A stretch of 64,000 nt of DNA from Cryptomeria japonica (taxonomy: Eukaryota > Streptophyta > Pinopsida > Cupressales > Cupressaceae). The DNA lies in contig NC_081410.1 of NCBI RefSeq assembly GCF_030272615.1, forward strand, positions 223,995,415 through 224,059,414, given 5' to 3'. The position numbers were made by a program, and so were the translations under genes. How positions within the stretch are numbered: the stretch's first letter is position 1; every line of letters begins with the position of its first letter. Below, in pieces: positions 10,041-22,012 of this stretch. Under the pieces are notes generated by a model. It made no database searches. It was given only the letters and a program-made list of their open reading frames with translations, and was not told where the DNA came from.

Positions 10041-11740
10041 AAAGGAAGCCAAATAGAAAAACCTTCAAGGTTAGTTTGAAGGACTAAAGATGAAGGAAGA
10101 AGAGAAGATTGCTAATTATCTTCAAAGACTGGATTAAATAGTTAATTCTATAAGAGGACTTGGAGAGGATGTTTTAGATGAATTAATTTTCAAGATGGTG
10201 TTGAGATCACTGACAACAAAGTATGACATGAAGGTCTTTTCCATTAAAGAAGATAAAGACAACCAAGAAAGGAAAAGAAGTAGCAACTAGTATTGATAAA
10301 AATGACTCTGATATTGTTGACGTAAACTTTTTCGGGAAGCTCAAGAAAGGTTCAGGCAAAAACAAAGGTAAGATCCCTTTCAAATGTTTCAACTATGGTA
10401 AAATAGGACACCTTTCTGGTAATTGTTCGTATGATAAAAAAAATAGATGATAATGAGTAGAGTATGAAAAGAAAAAGCAAAAAAAATTTCAAACCTAGAA
10501 GAAGAAATTTCAAAAAGAAGAAAAGTCTCTTCACCTTAGATAGTTATGTATCGGATGATGAAAGTGAGATAGCTGAATGTGATGGTGATAATGAACATAA
10601 ATTCAACCTATTGATGGTTGAAGAATTGCTAAATGAGAATGGAGTTCAATCTGAAAACTTAAATCCACTTGACAATGATGAGGAAGATGAATTTGATGCT
10701 AAAGTTGACCTTGAAGGAATACTAATATGTGCTCTTGAAGAAATTAAGAGACAAAAGAAAGAGCACACCAAATACAAGAAGTCGGGCATGGAGGAACAAA
10801 TGCAGTCGAGCAAGAGACTTGAAGATTCTGAAATGAAAATTAGAACCCTAATGAATCAATTAGAGGAAGCCAAAAGGATGAGCAAAGTATTAAAATCATA
10901 ATTGGAAGCCAAAGAAAAGGAATGTCTAAAATTGGAAGAAGTTGTGAATCTCAAGAAAGAGGATGAAATATGTAAGGAAGATCTCAATTTGAGGCTAAAA
11001 TGTAAAAGCAAAACACATTCTTTGGATGATATGTTGAACAATCAAAAGCATTCAAAGGATTCTACAGGGATAGGATATGAGGTTGGCCAATGTTCTACCA
11101 ATATGGATTCACTAAAGAATGACATACACTTTGTATCAAGTGAGAATGTTGATGGGAAAACCTTCACAGTTAGAAAATCTCCAAGAAATAAAGTTGATTT
11201 AAATACTATTTTTGAATGTTTGAAGACACGTGCCACTAATTCAAAGAAGGAGACTGTTGTTGCCACCACAAGTAAAAATCATGTTGATACTAAAGGAAAG
11301 GCAAATCTGGATGATGATGTCTTCACCAAGGTCAAGTACATGAGAAAGAAGATTAGAGGACTAAGATAATCTACTCCAAGAAGGCCAATGAGAAATATAT
11401 TCAACTATAATAACTGGTATGTTTCTTCATTTCATGGCTATTGTTATAAATGTAATTTATATGGACATAGAATTTCAGATTGTAGACTTATGCATAGACC
11501 TCCTCCAAGTTATCAAAATAAGAATCCTTTTTCTATTATAAGGGATGTTAATGTTATATGCTATCATTGTAATGAATTTGGCTATAAAATCTATGAGTGT
11601 AGGAGAAAAGCATCTCCATCTAGTGGTAAACCCTCTATTTCATAATTTAATATAAATGTAAAGTGCTACTACTATCAAAACTATGGTCATATAGCAAAGA
11701 ATTGTAAATCAAGAGCTGCTAAACAAAAAGAGAACAACAA
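10041..11740 (+). pseudogene. copia element A gag with several zinc knuckles
   Basis: 10041-10260 encodes the Gag core in broken frame (KMKEEEKIANYLQRLD, then VNSIRGLGEDV and LRSLTTKYDMKV), the copia Gag (UBN2) signature. A zinc knuckle follows at 10385-10426 with its second Cys changed to Tyr. 10464-10901 and 10902-11369 form a long acidic and coiled region, one frame broken by a single stop. Three more knuckle-like motifs follow at 11442-11483 (intact CYKCNLYGHRISDC), 11559-11600 (His to Tyr) and 11664-11705 (second Cys to Tyr). Two of the three damaged residues are Cys to Tyr, as a G-to-A change would give. Confidence 0.7.
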
Positions 11741-11805
11741 ATGTGGAACCAAAAGCCACATCTTATTAGAATGCTACAATAGGGAACAAAAAAGAAACCA
11801 AGCAA

Positions 11806-12156
11806 GTGTGGGTAGAAAAGGAAAATGACAAAAAGGAATCAAGTCTAACAGTGCAAACAACATTGCATGTAGATAGGAAAAACCTATGGGTTGTTGACAG
11901 TGGGTGCTCCAACCACATGACAGGAGACAAGAAAAAGTTTATAAAATTTGAGGATTGGAATGGAGAATCGGTCATATTTGGTGACAACTCTTCCATCAAG
12001 ATAAAAGGCAAAGGAACATTGAGTATTGATGGTAAATTGAAATCACATAATGTATATTATGTTGGAAGGGTTAAAACACAACTTATTGTAAATCAAATGT
12101 GTGACAAAGGCTACAAATTCACATTTGACTCCAATGGATGTGAAATAAGGAAATAA
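11806..12156 (+). pseudogene. copia element A protease
   Basis: A 116-residue frame with the copia aspartic-protease motif WVVDSGCSNHMTGD (active Asp codon at 11896-11898), followed by the usual FGDNSSIKIKGKG and NVYYVGRVKTQLI stretches. It follows the zinc knuckles in order. Part of the Gag-Pol polyprotein; the C-terminal end runs into a stop at 12154. Confidence 0.8.
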
Positions 12157-12200
12157 AGTAGTGGGAAACTAATTTATGAAGGTAAGAGACCGATGGCAAT

Positions 12201-13043
12201 GTGTATAACCTAAGGGAATGCTACGAGTCACAATGTATGATGAGGAAAGTAGATGAGACTTGGTTATGGCACAAAATATTAGGCCATATTAATTTTGACA
12301 ATCTTGTTAAAGTGAGATCTAAGGGGTATGTAAGACACATACCTAAGATTACAAAACCATCAAACACTATATGTGATGAGTGTCAGAAAGGCAAGAAAAC
12401 TAGGGTGAGTTTTAAGACCAAAGAATATTCAACCAAAAGGCCATTAGAACTAGTGCATACTGATTTATGTGGTCCTACTAGGACAAGAGCTCTAGATGGT
12501 GAAAATTATTTCATGTTGCTCATTTATGATTACTCAAGAATGACCCGAGTAACCTTCCTACAAGACAAGTCACAAGCCTTTGAAAGATTCAAAATTTTCA
12601 AAAAAATGGTTCAAAAGGAGAGTATATACAAGTTGGTGTGCTTGAGATAAGACCAAGGAGATGAGTTTACATCTACTGATTTTGAAGATTACTGTGAGCT
12701 ACATGGAATTAAGAGACAATATTCAGTAGCTAAAACACCACAACAAAATGGTGTTGCACAAAGCAATAATAAGATAGTTAAAGAGATGGAAACAACAATG
12801 TTGAATGAATCAAACTTGTTTGGTGTCTATTAGAAAGAGGTTGCCATACAATAGTCTACACACTTAGCATGATACAACTAAGAGTAAATAAAAAAATGAC
12901 ACGATGTGAGCTATGGTATGACAAGAAACCCTCTATCAAGTACTTTAAAGTTTTTGGAAGAAAATGTTTTATCAGAAGAGATGAGGATGGATTGGGAAGC
13001 TTTGATGTAAGATGTGATGAAGGTATATTATTGGGCTACTCAA
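12201..13043 (+). pseudogene. copia element A integrase, truncated by element B
   Basis: Contains the pre-integrase zinc region (WLWHKILGHINFDNL ... CDECQKGK), then the catalytic core with LVHTDLCGP (first Asp, about 12453) and DQGDEF (second Asp, about 12650). The third catalytic position, Glu in GVAERNN-type sequences, reads GVAQSNN here, so Glu is replaced by Gln. A stop after residue 149 and frame loss near 12830 precede the tail (12869-13043, up to GILLGYS). The frame stops where element B begins and continues after B at 20355. Confidence 0.8.
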
Positions 13044-14455
13044 TGTTGGGATTTACATGAAGATTGCATTAACAATATGATATGTTGTCACTGATGTCAA
13101 TTAACTGGTAATGTTATTGTGATGATATTTTGTAACCGGTAGAAAGAGCTAAGTGAAAGAAACTGTAATCGGTAGGTAGGTTTGTGGAGTGAACCGGTAT
13201 TGCTAAGTATTGGAGAGTTGAACCGGTAAACCTTACCTGTTGTTTTTGATAAACCCTAACCGATTAAGTCTGGTGAATTGGCCATATTGGTTTATGATTT
13301 GATGATGAGCAGTAATGATTATGACATGTATGCATATTGTATGAAGAGTTTCAAAGTGATTTTGGCGCATTGAGGTAATGGTTTTTTGTCCTGGGAATGA
13401 GAAAGTATATTGCATGTAATGTAAAGCACGTGATGAGTTACTAAGTTCGATGAAGTGGTGATCAAGGAGTGATCGAGGCTTTCTTGAATGATGTGTAGAG
13501 ATTGTTATGTAATCCAATGGTCATACTTGAACCGACTTGTTTGTAATCTCTATGAGAATTAGGTTTTTGTTGTGTTACCGACCTAGTTGATTTGTTTATA
13601 AGGTCGATGAGTTGTTTTAGTTTGAGTGTGTTGGCAAAGTTGAATTGAGTGTGTGGTTGTTGAACCGGATGATGTATCTGTAGTTTGAGTAAAGGCATAT
13701 AGGAGCATGAAAAGGATCTGAACAAGCAAGTGAAGTGCTATTCAAACAAATCAGCAAACTCCTGTTGTTTTCTAACAATTACAGCAGTTAAATCCCCTAA
13801 CCAGGTAAGCTCTAAGAAGTTTGGTGTTATTCAAATCCTATAACAAGGTGAGCCATTAGCTTGGATTTTAAATCCTTTACCAAGGTTACTCCTCATAGGG
13901 TATTGCTTCTAACAAGGCATTATAGTCAATCCCTTAACCGGGTGGTCCCTAACATGATCTATTCTTAATAGGACTTTTTGTAAAGCTTTAATAGGATTAG
14001 CTCCTAACAAGGCAAACTTCAGAAGAGTTTGGAATTCTTGTGAGTCCCATCTCACAATGGTTTTTCCCATTTGGGTTTCCACATCAAAAATATTGTGTCG
14101 AGTGGTGAATGTTTTTGTGGTTATGTTTTATTATGGTTGATTTTCTTAACTACTTATTCCACTTTGATAAGTCATGATAACCGGTAGCAATATTAAATGA
14201 ATTTTTACTTATGTCAGTAAAAGTATTTGAATGGTTATGAGTTTCAAGTTGTTTACTGTTATCTGTTGTAATAGTCAACCAGTTTAGCTTGACAGTTTTA
14301 ATCTTGACAATGATATTGCATTGATAGTTCTAAGTTTACTTGAGAGATTAATTTTGAGATTGGTGAAGTTTTATCAGTTTTTCTATCTACTGATTCACCC
14401 CCCCCTCCCCCCTCTAAGTAGTTGATCGGATCCTTGTTCTTTCATCATACCATCA
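13044..14455 (+). repeat. 5' LTR of element B
   Basis: TG...CA ends (TGTTGGGATTTACATGAAG ... CATACCATCA), 1412 bp. The conserved block 'ttgtcactgatgtcaa' is at 13085-13100, and a pyrimidine-rich C-run lies near the 3' end (about 14398-14413). Compared with the 3' LTR it has extra bases after 'gttattg' near 13113 and scattered substitutions. Confidence 0.9.
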
Positions 14456-14457
14456 AT

Positions 14458-14469
14458 TGGTATTAGAGC
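14458..14469 (+). other. primer-binding site of element B
   Basis: TGGTATTAGAGC starts two bases after the LTR. This is the initiator-Met tRNA type (TGGTATCAGAGC) with one change, as is usual for plant copia elements. Confidence 0.85.
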
Positions 14470-14525
14470 ATTTCAGGTCCTCTAAGGTCTAAGCCTAACA
14501 ACTTAAGGTAAAGATCTGGTAGATC

Positions 14526-15160
14526 ATGATGAAGAAGGAAGATCCAAAGTTTAATAGAGAGAACTATAGGATATGGAGTGATAGAATGAAAATTTATATC
14601 AAGAGTCTTGGAAATCAATATTGGGAACATGTTGGTACTTAATATATTGCACCTACTGGGATTTTGACTGATGATCAGAAGAAAGAGCATCAAGAAAACA
14701 ATCAAGCACTGGAGGCTATTATCAGTTCTTTGTCTGATGTAGAATATGTTGATGTTCATGGTCTAGAGACTACATATGAGGTATGGAAGAAACTTGAAGA
14801 GATTTATAGTGTTGATGAACATGTGAAGATTTCCAAGGGAGAGAGTCTAAAAGGGAAGTTTGATGACATGCGGATGACTGAAGGTGAGAATATCCAACAG
14901 TATGGTCAGAGGATAAAAGAGATAGTTGGTGAGATCAATAGTGTTGGTGGTAAAATGGATGATGCCATAGTAGTTAGTAAGGTTTTAAGAACCCTGCTAC
15001 TGGTCTATGCTATCTGAGTTGAAGCCATTCGGGAGCTGAAATCTATTGATAAAACCAAGGTAACCCTTGACTCCATCATTGGTAAGCTTACTGCTTTTGA
15101 ATTAAATGGTGATGATGGTAGTGTTCAGAAACCTGAATCAACATTTAGAGCTTCTGTTTC
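14526..15160 (+). pseudogene. copia element B gag
   Basis: Reading starts at the ATG at 14526 (MMKKEDPKFNRENYRIWSDRM), the usual copia Gag opening, 56 bp after the primer site. One stop interrupts it after about 38 codons (14641); the frame then runs 14664-15017 with LEEIYSVDEHVK and YGQRIKEIVGEI, the Gag core, to a TGA just after YAI at about 15015 and continues in frame toward the zinc knuckle. Element D has an intact version of the same Gag, which shows where the stops are. Confidence 0.8.
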
Positions 15161-15170
15161 TAACCCATCT

Positions 15171-15695
15171 ATGAGAAAAAGTAGAGATGTCAGTCACAGT
15201 TATGAATCTAGATCTAGTAGAGAAGCTAATGATGAAGACAGTTTAGTTGATCTTGAAGCATTGTTGGCGAAGCGATTTTCCAGAGGAACCGGTAAATATA
15301 GAAGTAAATTACCTTTGAAATGTTTTGCATGCAACAAGATTGGACACGTAGCTGCTAACTGTCCTAATGGTGATAATAAGCACAAGCGAGATGAGTTCAA
15401 GAAGTACAAGGGAAAAGGAAAAAGAGATTGTCTTATTGCAGTTGATGGTGGTATCACTAATGAGGAATCTAATGGTGATGCTAATGAAGACATTATATTT
15501 GTAGCCATTAAAGAGGAGACATCTGATCAGAAGGCTTTAGTTTCATGCATGCATAATTATGATGATTGGATCATTGATAGTGGTTGTTCACATCACATGG
15601 CTGGTGATCAGAGCAAATTTCTTTCTTTGAAGGAATTTGATGGCAGAGTTGTAAGATTTGGTAATGACTCGCCCTACATGGTTAAGGTAAGGTAA
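15171..15695 (+). pseudogene. copia element B gag zinc knuckle and protease
   Basis: A 174-residue frame. The knuckle CFACNKIGHVAANC (15321-15362) is intact with all Cys and His. The protease motif WIIDSGCSHHMAGD follows (Asp codon 15576-15578), then VVRFGNDSPYM. A short duplicated 'gtaag' near 15690 shifts the frame and ends the product; protease sequence continues in another phase toward 15764. This is the joint of Gag with the protease in one polyprotein. Confidence 0.85.
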
Positions 15696-15763
15696 CTATT
15701 TATCTTAAAGGAAAGAGCAATGCAGATGATGTCTACTGGGTTGAAGGTCTAAAACACAATCTG

Positions 15764-16752
15764 TTGAGTGTTGCGCAACTCAATGATAAAAGATATCCAT
15801 TGGAGTTTAAGAACAATATGCGCAAAATCTATGGAAGCAAAGGTGAACTGATTGCAAATGGCAAGCAGACTAAAGGTAACCTATTTCACCTGAATCCTAA
15901 AGTCAACAACTGTTTAATTACTAAAGTAGATGAAAGTTGGCTTTGGCATAGGAGATTTTGTCATTTGAATTTTGATAACATTGTTAAAGTGAGTAAGTCA
16001 AAGATAGTGAGAGGTTTCCTCAGTTGGACAAACCGGTTAATTCTCTATGTAAGGAATGTCAGTTAGGAAAGATGACATCCTCAACTTTCAAGAGAAAATA
16101 TTTTTTAGCGGAGCATCTATTAGATTTGATTCACACAGACCTTTGTGGACCAATAAGGACTAAAAGTATACAAGGTGAAAGATATTTCATGATCTTCACT
16201 GATGATTGCTCAAGGATGATGTGGGTCACATTCTTGAAGGATAAAACAGAGGCATTTGGTAAGTTTAAGGCATTCAGGGCCCTAGCTGAAAAGGAGAGTG
16301 GAAAGAAGATAAAGTATCTGAGGATTGATCAAGGCGGAGAATTCACTTATGAGGAATTCACTAGATATTGTGAAGAGAATAGTATCAAACGATAGCTTTC
16401 TGTACCAAGGACACCATAGCAGAATGGTATTGAAGAGAGAAATAATCAGTCAGCTGTTGAAGCTACTAGGACGATGTTGATGCAAGGAGGTGTAGTGAAA
16501 ACTTTCTGGAGAGAAGTTGTCAGCATAGTTGTCTACACCATGAACAGGATTTTGGTAAAAAGAGGTAAGGACAAGACTCCTTATGAATACTGGTATGGTA
16601 GATCACCTAATGTTAGTTATTTCAATATATTTGGTAGCAAATGTTTTATTAAGAGAGGTGACTATATTAGCAAGTTTGAGGGTAAAAATGATAAAAGTAT
16701 ATTTCTTGGTTATGCCACCAAGAGTAAGGCCTACAAGTGTTATAACAACTAG
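15764..16752 (+). pseudogene. copia element B integrase
   Basis: The end of protease (LSVAQLN), then the zinc region WLWHRRFCHLNFDN ... CKECQLGK (about 15938-16065, with a frameshift near 16015), then the integrase core with LIHTDLCGP, DQGGEF and IEERNN, so all three D, D and E residues are kept. Two stops (about 16394 and 16418) fall where Gln is expected, each CAG to TAG. The C-terminal part ends FLGYATKSKAYKCYNN at 16752, followed by a further stop. Confidence 0.85.
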
Positions 16753-17067
16753 ACATAAAGAATCATTGAGAGTGTTGATGTTCGAGTGGATGAGTATCCT
16801 AAAGTCTCAAGAGAAACCAGTGTAGAGAAAAAGGATGAAGACCCTTGCATTTTATTTTTGGAACTAGAACCTGTGAAACCTGAAACTGGTAAAGAAAATA
16901 CTAATGTACCAGTTCAACCGGAACAAGTAGATTCAGAAGAAGATGATGATAATGAAGATGAACCTAAAGATAATGATCATGTTATTCCAAGGTATTTGAG
17001 ACTCAATCATAATCCTAAATAGATTATTGGAGTAATAACCAGAAGAAGAATCAAAGAAAATTCATGC

Positions 17068-18126
17068 ATGATCTCTACTATTGAGCCTAGAACTGCTAAG
17101 GAGGCATTTGGTGATGATCATTGGATTAAAAATATGGAGGAGGAGCTTGACCAAATTAAGAAGAACAAGACATGGACTCTAGTACCCCGACCGATAAATA
17201 AAAATGTAATAGGTACTAAGTGGGTTTTCAAGAACAAGTTGAATGAAGATGGTGTTGTAGTTCGCAACAAAGCTAGATTGGTTTGCAAAGGTTATGCACA
17301 AGAAGAAGCAAAATATTATGGTGAGACTTTTGCACAAATGGCCAAATTGGAAGGTGTCAGAACTTTACTGGCTTTTGCAACTCATAAAGGATTCAAAGTA
17401 TATCAGATGGATGTAAAGTCAACTTTTTTGAATGAAATACTAGAAGAAGTATACATTGAGCAGCCAGATGGTTATGATTTAACTGATAAGAAGGACATGG
17501 TATGTAAGTTACACAAGGCACTATATGGATTAAAGCAAGCACCAAGAGCATGGTATGAAAGGCTTCATTCACACCTAATGAAGATAGTATTTCAGAGAAC
17601 TAGTGAAGATAGCAACATATATCTCAAATCTAAAGGATATAAAATACTAGTTAGTGAAGTGTTTGTAGATGATATCATATTTGGAGGAAATGATGACATG
17701 AGAAATGACTTTGCAAATGAAATGAAAAGTGAGTTTGAAATGTCTCTAGTGGGAGAGATAAAAAATTTCATAGGTTTGCAAATACAGCAAATGAAGAGTG
17801 GCATTTTCATCACACAGTCTAAGTATGTGAAAGAGGTATTAAAGACATCTGGTATGAGTGAGTGTAAACTAGTTGGGAAACCAATGGTTATAGGTTGTAA
17901 GTTGTCTAAGCAAGATGAGGCCACATCTGTTGATGAGAATGAGTACAGATCAATGATTGGAAAATTGCACTTTGTTGTTCACAGCAGACCGGATATAGCT
18001 CATGCAGTTGGTCTAGTTGCTAGATTTCAGAAGAATCTGAAGGAAACAAATTTGATAGCAACCAAGAGGATTTTTAAATATTTGAAAGGTACTGTTGATT
18101 ATGGATTATGGTATCTATATGAATGA
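17068..18126 (+). pseudogene. copia element B reverse transcriptase
   Basis: A 352-residue frame covering most of the RVT_2 domain: [59 protein letters not shown], and the catalytic FVDDIIFGG (paired Asp codons at 17668-17673), then FIGLQIQQM and SMIGKLHFVVHSRPDI. The catalytic Asp pair is intact. The frame ends at a stop where RNase H should begin. It follows an acidic linker (16786-17022). Confidence 0.9.
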
Positions 18127-18615
18127 AATTTTGATTTGAAGGTGTACATAGATGCAGATTGAGCAAGTAATGTTGATGAATGGAAAAGCACAACCGGTGG
18201 AGCATTCTTTCTTGGAGGAAGACTTGTTTCATGGAGTAGCAAAAAGCAAAGTTGTATTTCACAATCTACTGCTAAAGCTGAGTATGTTGCAGCTTATATG
18301 AATTGTACCCGAGATATCTGGATGAGGCACATTTTAGAAGGTTTCAAGATGAAGTTTACAGAACCTGTAAAGATCTTATGTGACAATACGAGTACCATAA
18401 ATATTTCAAAGAACCCTGTCTTGCATGCACGAACCAAGCACATTGAATTGAAGTATCATTTATTGAGGGAAAAAGTGCAGAGTAAAGATGTGATCTTAGA
18501 GCATGTTTCTACCAAGGAGCAGCTTGTAGATATCTTTACTAAACCTCTGTCTAAGACTACTTTTGAGTATCTTAGAAGTCAACTAGGGGTTGTACCCCTT
18601 CATGAGGTCAATTAA
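18127..18615 (+). pseudogene. copia element B RNase H
   Basis: Continues in the reverse-transcriptase frame: VYIDAD, then a TGA where Trp is expected, then TTGGAFFLGGRLVSWSSKKQ, STAKAEYVAAY and a last open piece 18298-18615 (ILCDNTSTINISKNPVLHARTKHIE ... LVDIFTKPL). These are the conserved copia RNase H blocks with the D, E and D residues in place. The last codon before the stop is at 18612. Confidence 0.85.
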
Positions 18616-18951
18616 GCATGATGTAGATTACATCAGTCCCGGACCTACTTGCAGAATTTTTTAGAAGGATTGCTGTAGAAGTGGAGTTATTCCTTAGGGG
18701 AATCATCAAGTTACAGGTTGTTGATGTTGAATAGTGAAGTTTTACATTGCATGTTTTACTTTCTATTTGACATTGTTGTCAAAGGGGGAGAAGAACTATG
18801 TGATTATTGGGAGATGAATTGTATGATAGACGCAGGCAAGATGTATAGCCAGTTGTAACTGAAGACAAGGAGAATACATGGTAAAATGTAAACCAAGATT
18901 CCTATTCACAATCACAGCAATCAATGGTATTCATATTTGTATTGTCATCAA

Positions 18952-18967
18952 TGCCAAAGGGGGATAT
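18952..18967 (+). other. polypurine tract of element B
   Basis: 'gccaaagggggatat' lies immediately before the 3' LTR. A second tract, 'gtcaaagggggagaag', lies about 170 bp upstream near 18778-18793. Confidence 0.75.
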
Positions 18968-20354
18968 TGTTGGCATTTGCATGAAGATTGCATTAATGAT
19001 ATGATATGTTGTCATTGATGTCAATTAACTGGTAATGTTATTGTTTGTAACCGGTAGAAAGAGCTAAGTGAAAGAAACTATAACCAGTAGGTAAGTTTGT
19101 GGAGTGAACCGGTATTGCTAAGTATTGGAGAGTTGAATCGGTAAACCCTACCTATTGTTTTGATAAACCCTAACCGATTAAGTCTGGTGAATTGGTTATA
19201 TTGGTTTATGATCTGATGATGAGCAGTAATGATTATGACACGTATGCATATTGTATGAAGAGATTTTCAAAGTGATTTTGGGGCATTGAGGTAACGGTTT
19301 TTTGTCTTTTGAATGAGCAAGTATATTGCATGTTATGTAAAGCGTGTGATGAGTTACTAAGTTTGATGAAGTGATGATCAATGAGCGGTCGAGGCTTTCT
19401 TGAATGATGTGTAGATATTGTTATGTAATCCAACGGTCATACCTGAACTGACTTGTTTGTAATCTCTATGAGAATTAGGTTTTTGTTGTGTTACTGACCT
19501 AGTTGATTTGTTTATAAGGTCGATGAGTTGTTTTAGTTTGAGTGTGTTGGCAAATTTGAATTGAGTGTGTGTTTGCCAAACCGGATGATGTATCTACAGT
19601 TTGAGTAAAGGTAGATAGGAGCATGAAAAGGATCTAAACAAGAAAGTGAAATGCTATTCAAACAGATCAGCAAACTCCTGTTGTTTTTTAATAATTATAG
19701 TAGTTAAATCCCCTAATCGGGTAAGCTCTAACAAGCTTGGTGTTATTCAAATCCTCTAACAATGTGATCCATTATATTGGATTCTAAATCCTTTACCAAG
19801 GTTACTCCTCATAGGGTATTGCTTCTAACAAGGCATTATATTCAATCCCTTAATCGGGTGGTCCCTAATAGGATATGTTCTTAATAGGACTTTTTGTAAA
19901 GCTTTAACGGGCTTGGCTCCTAACAGGGCGAACTTCAAAAGAGTTCATAATTCTTGTGAGTCCCATCTCACCATGGTTTTTCCAATTTGGGTTTCCACAT
20001 AAAAAATATTGTGTCAAGTGGTGAATATTTTTGTGGTTATGTTTTATTATGGTTGATTTGCTTAACTACTTATTCCACTTTGATAAGTCATGATAACCGG
20101 CAGCAATATGAAATGAAGTTCTACTTATGTCAGTAAAAGTATTTGAATGGTTATGAGTTTCAATTTGTTTATTGTTATCTATTGTAACACTCAGTCGGTT
20201 TAGCTTGATAGTGATATTGCATTGATAGTTCTAAGTTTACTTGAGAGATTAATTTTGCGATTGGTGAAGTTTTATCAGTTTTTCTATCTACTGATTCACC
20301 CCCCCCCCTCCTCTCAGTAGTTGATTGGATCCCTGTTCTTTCATCATACCATCA
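18968..20354 (+). repeat. 3' LTR of element B
   Basis: 1387 bp, TGTTGGCATTTGCATGAAG ... CATACCATCA, close to the 5' LTR at 13044-14455. Conserved block TTGTCATTGATGTCAA at 19009-19024; C-run at about 20299-20309. Confidence 0.9.
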
Positions 20355-20531
20355 CTTAACTCAAAACAAGTCATACAAGTGTTACAACAAATGCCTCAAG
20401 AAAGTTGTTGAGACTGTAAATGTAAGAGTTGATGAAGACTTGCAGAAAGTAAAGAAAAATGTGGTAAATCAGATTGATGAACTATGTTATGAAGAGGAAG
20501 AGGAATCTGAAGTTGAAGGAGAAGTCACTAA
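20355..20531 (+). pseudogene. element A integrase tail, part 2
   Basis: Resumes the integrase C-terminal frame of element A after element B (KSYKCYNKCLKKVVETVNVRVDE), then enters an acidic linker (EEEEESEVEGEVT). It is cut by the solo LTR that starts at 20532. Confidence 0.75.
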
Positions 20532-21584
20532 TGTTAGGTCCTGGAGGCAACTAAGAGGGGGGGGTGAATCAGTTTTCTAATAAATTCAACCAAAATTAAC
20601 TTAACCAAAACTTAATGCTTAATACCGGTAAACCAAACTTTATGCCGGTAGATAGTCTTAACATTTAATTGCAGTACCGATAAATAGTAATGCATGAAAT
20701 AGAAAGACAATAACATCCATGACACATAACACCAATATTTATACGTGGAAACCCTGTAAGGGGAAAAACCACGGTGGGAAACCTTACCCACAATCAGATG
20801 ATACTACTACAGATAGTATGTGTGTACAATAGGGGGTCTGCACATGCAGAAAGGCCAAGCACCTAGAGCTCACTGCTTAGTCACAAAATGAGAGTCACAC
20901 TAACTACAATTGGAAATCCAATGATAATGTACTACTCAAAATAGCTTCTCCATATGCTGGATTCAGTACCGGTTTAGCTCTGATATGCCTTTACAAAATC
21001 CTTCCTTCAACCTTCAAATGATGTTTGCGTGTATAGCTCTGCTTCTTTTCGCATATACTGAATTACAATCTCTTTCCTTGCATATATTAATCTCACAAAT
21101 GAGATCTTACATTTATACCATAACCTAAGACCAATTGAGTAGGTCGGCTCACTAAAAGATATTACAATAAAATCAATTACAAATAAATCAATATCTGATG
21201 CATGATGTCGGCTCAATGTATTTACAATAATAATAAATCATCTCCATAATGTGTCGTGCTAATCTGGAATAGATATACCTATCGGTGCATATCCTGGACC
21301 TATTTGCTGGTAAAAGCCAATATGTAAACTCGAATAAGCCAATGAACAAATCACCAAAACAAAGTGTCCAAACGATGTTTTCAACATAACCAAGTAGTCT
21401 CCAAGTGATTCCAAGTGTCGGTGAACAATATAACCTATCAGTGAACCAAATACCGGTGACTGTGCATAAGTCACTTGCATGCCAGTAAACATAACCAATT
21501 AGGCCAGTATTGATAAGTGTTGACAAGCGATGACAGGTGTTGACATCAATGACAAAACCATATCAACATATCAAAATACCAACA
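20532..21584 (-). repeat. copia-type solo LTR
   Basis: TG...CA ends (TGTTGGTATTTTGATATG on the minus strand at 21584), 1053 bp, flanked by a perfect 5-bp duplication ACTAA (20527-20531 and 21585-21589). No internal region is present, so it is a solo LTR left by recombination. Element A's linker continues on both sides. Minus orientation is shown by the C-run, which appears as G-run 'aagaggggggggtgaatcag' at the left end, and by the conserved block at 21540-21555. Confidence 0.9.
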
Positions 21585-22012
21585 ACTAACAAGCCCCCAA
21601 ATAGATATGTGCAAAAGAATCATCATGAGGATTAGATCATTGGCAACAAGAATGAAGGTGTACAAATGAGGAGAAGACATGCAAGGAACAATGAACAAGT
21701 AAAATTTTGTCTCCTCACTGAAATGGAACCAAAGAACACAACATAATGAAAAGAATAAAACATGGGATTTAGTACCTAGGCCAGATGATAAGAATTTCAT
21801 TGGTACCAAGTGGGTCTATAGGAACAAGGTAAATGAGGACAAAAAAGTAAGAAATAAAGCTAGATTAGTATGCAAAGGGTATGCACAAGTTGAAGGTATA
21901 GACTTTGAAGAAATATTTTCCCCTATTGCCAAAATCGATGCAATTAGAATGCTCTTGGAATTTTCATCATATAAAGGTTATAATGTATATCAAATGGATG
22001 TAACAAATCTTG
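21585..22012 (+). pseudogene. element A reverse transcriptase start, part 3
   Basis: Linker (NKPPNRYVQKNHHED, IIGNKNEGVQMRRR) followed by the start of the reverse transcriptase ([40 protein letters not shown]) in two frames. It stops at about 22012, before the catalytic Asp pair, where sequence of a different copia begins. Confidence 0.75.

Larger units (their letters stand above)
10041..13043 (+). mobile_element. Ty1/copia element A, part 1 (interrupted)
   Basis: The oldest copia copy in this stretch. Gag, protease and integrase remnants run to 13043, where element B interrupts the integrase C-terminal part. The same element resumes at 20355 and again at 21585. Its 5' LTR and gag start are missing, cut off at 10040 by element F. 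Many stops and frameshifts show it is dead. Confidence 0.8.
13044..20354 (+). mobile_element. complete Ty1/copia element B
   Basis: Both LTRs (13044-14455 and 18968-20354), primer site, gag-pol in canonical copia order (gag, protease, integrase, reverse transcriptase, RNase H) and polypurine tract are present. It lies inside the integrase of element A. Flanks are ctcaa (13039-13043) and cttaa (20355-20359), a 5-bp target duplication with one change. Removing B and one copy of the duplication puts the two halves of A's integrase back in frame, which confirms the boundaries. Multiple stops make B inactive. Confidence 0.92.
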
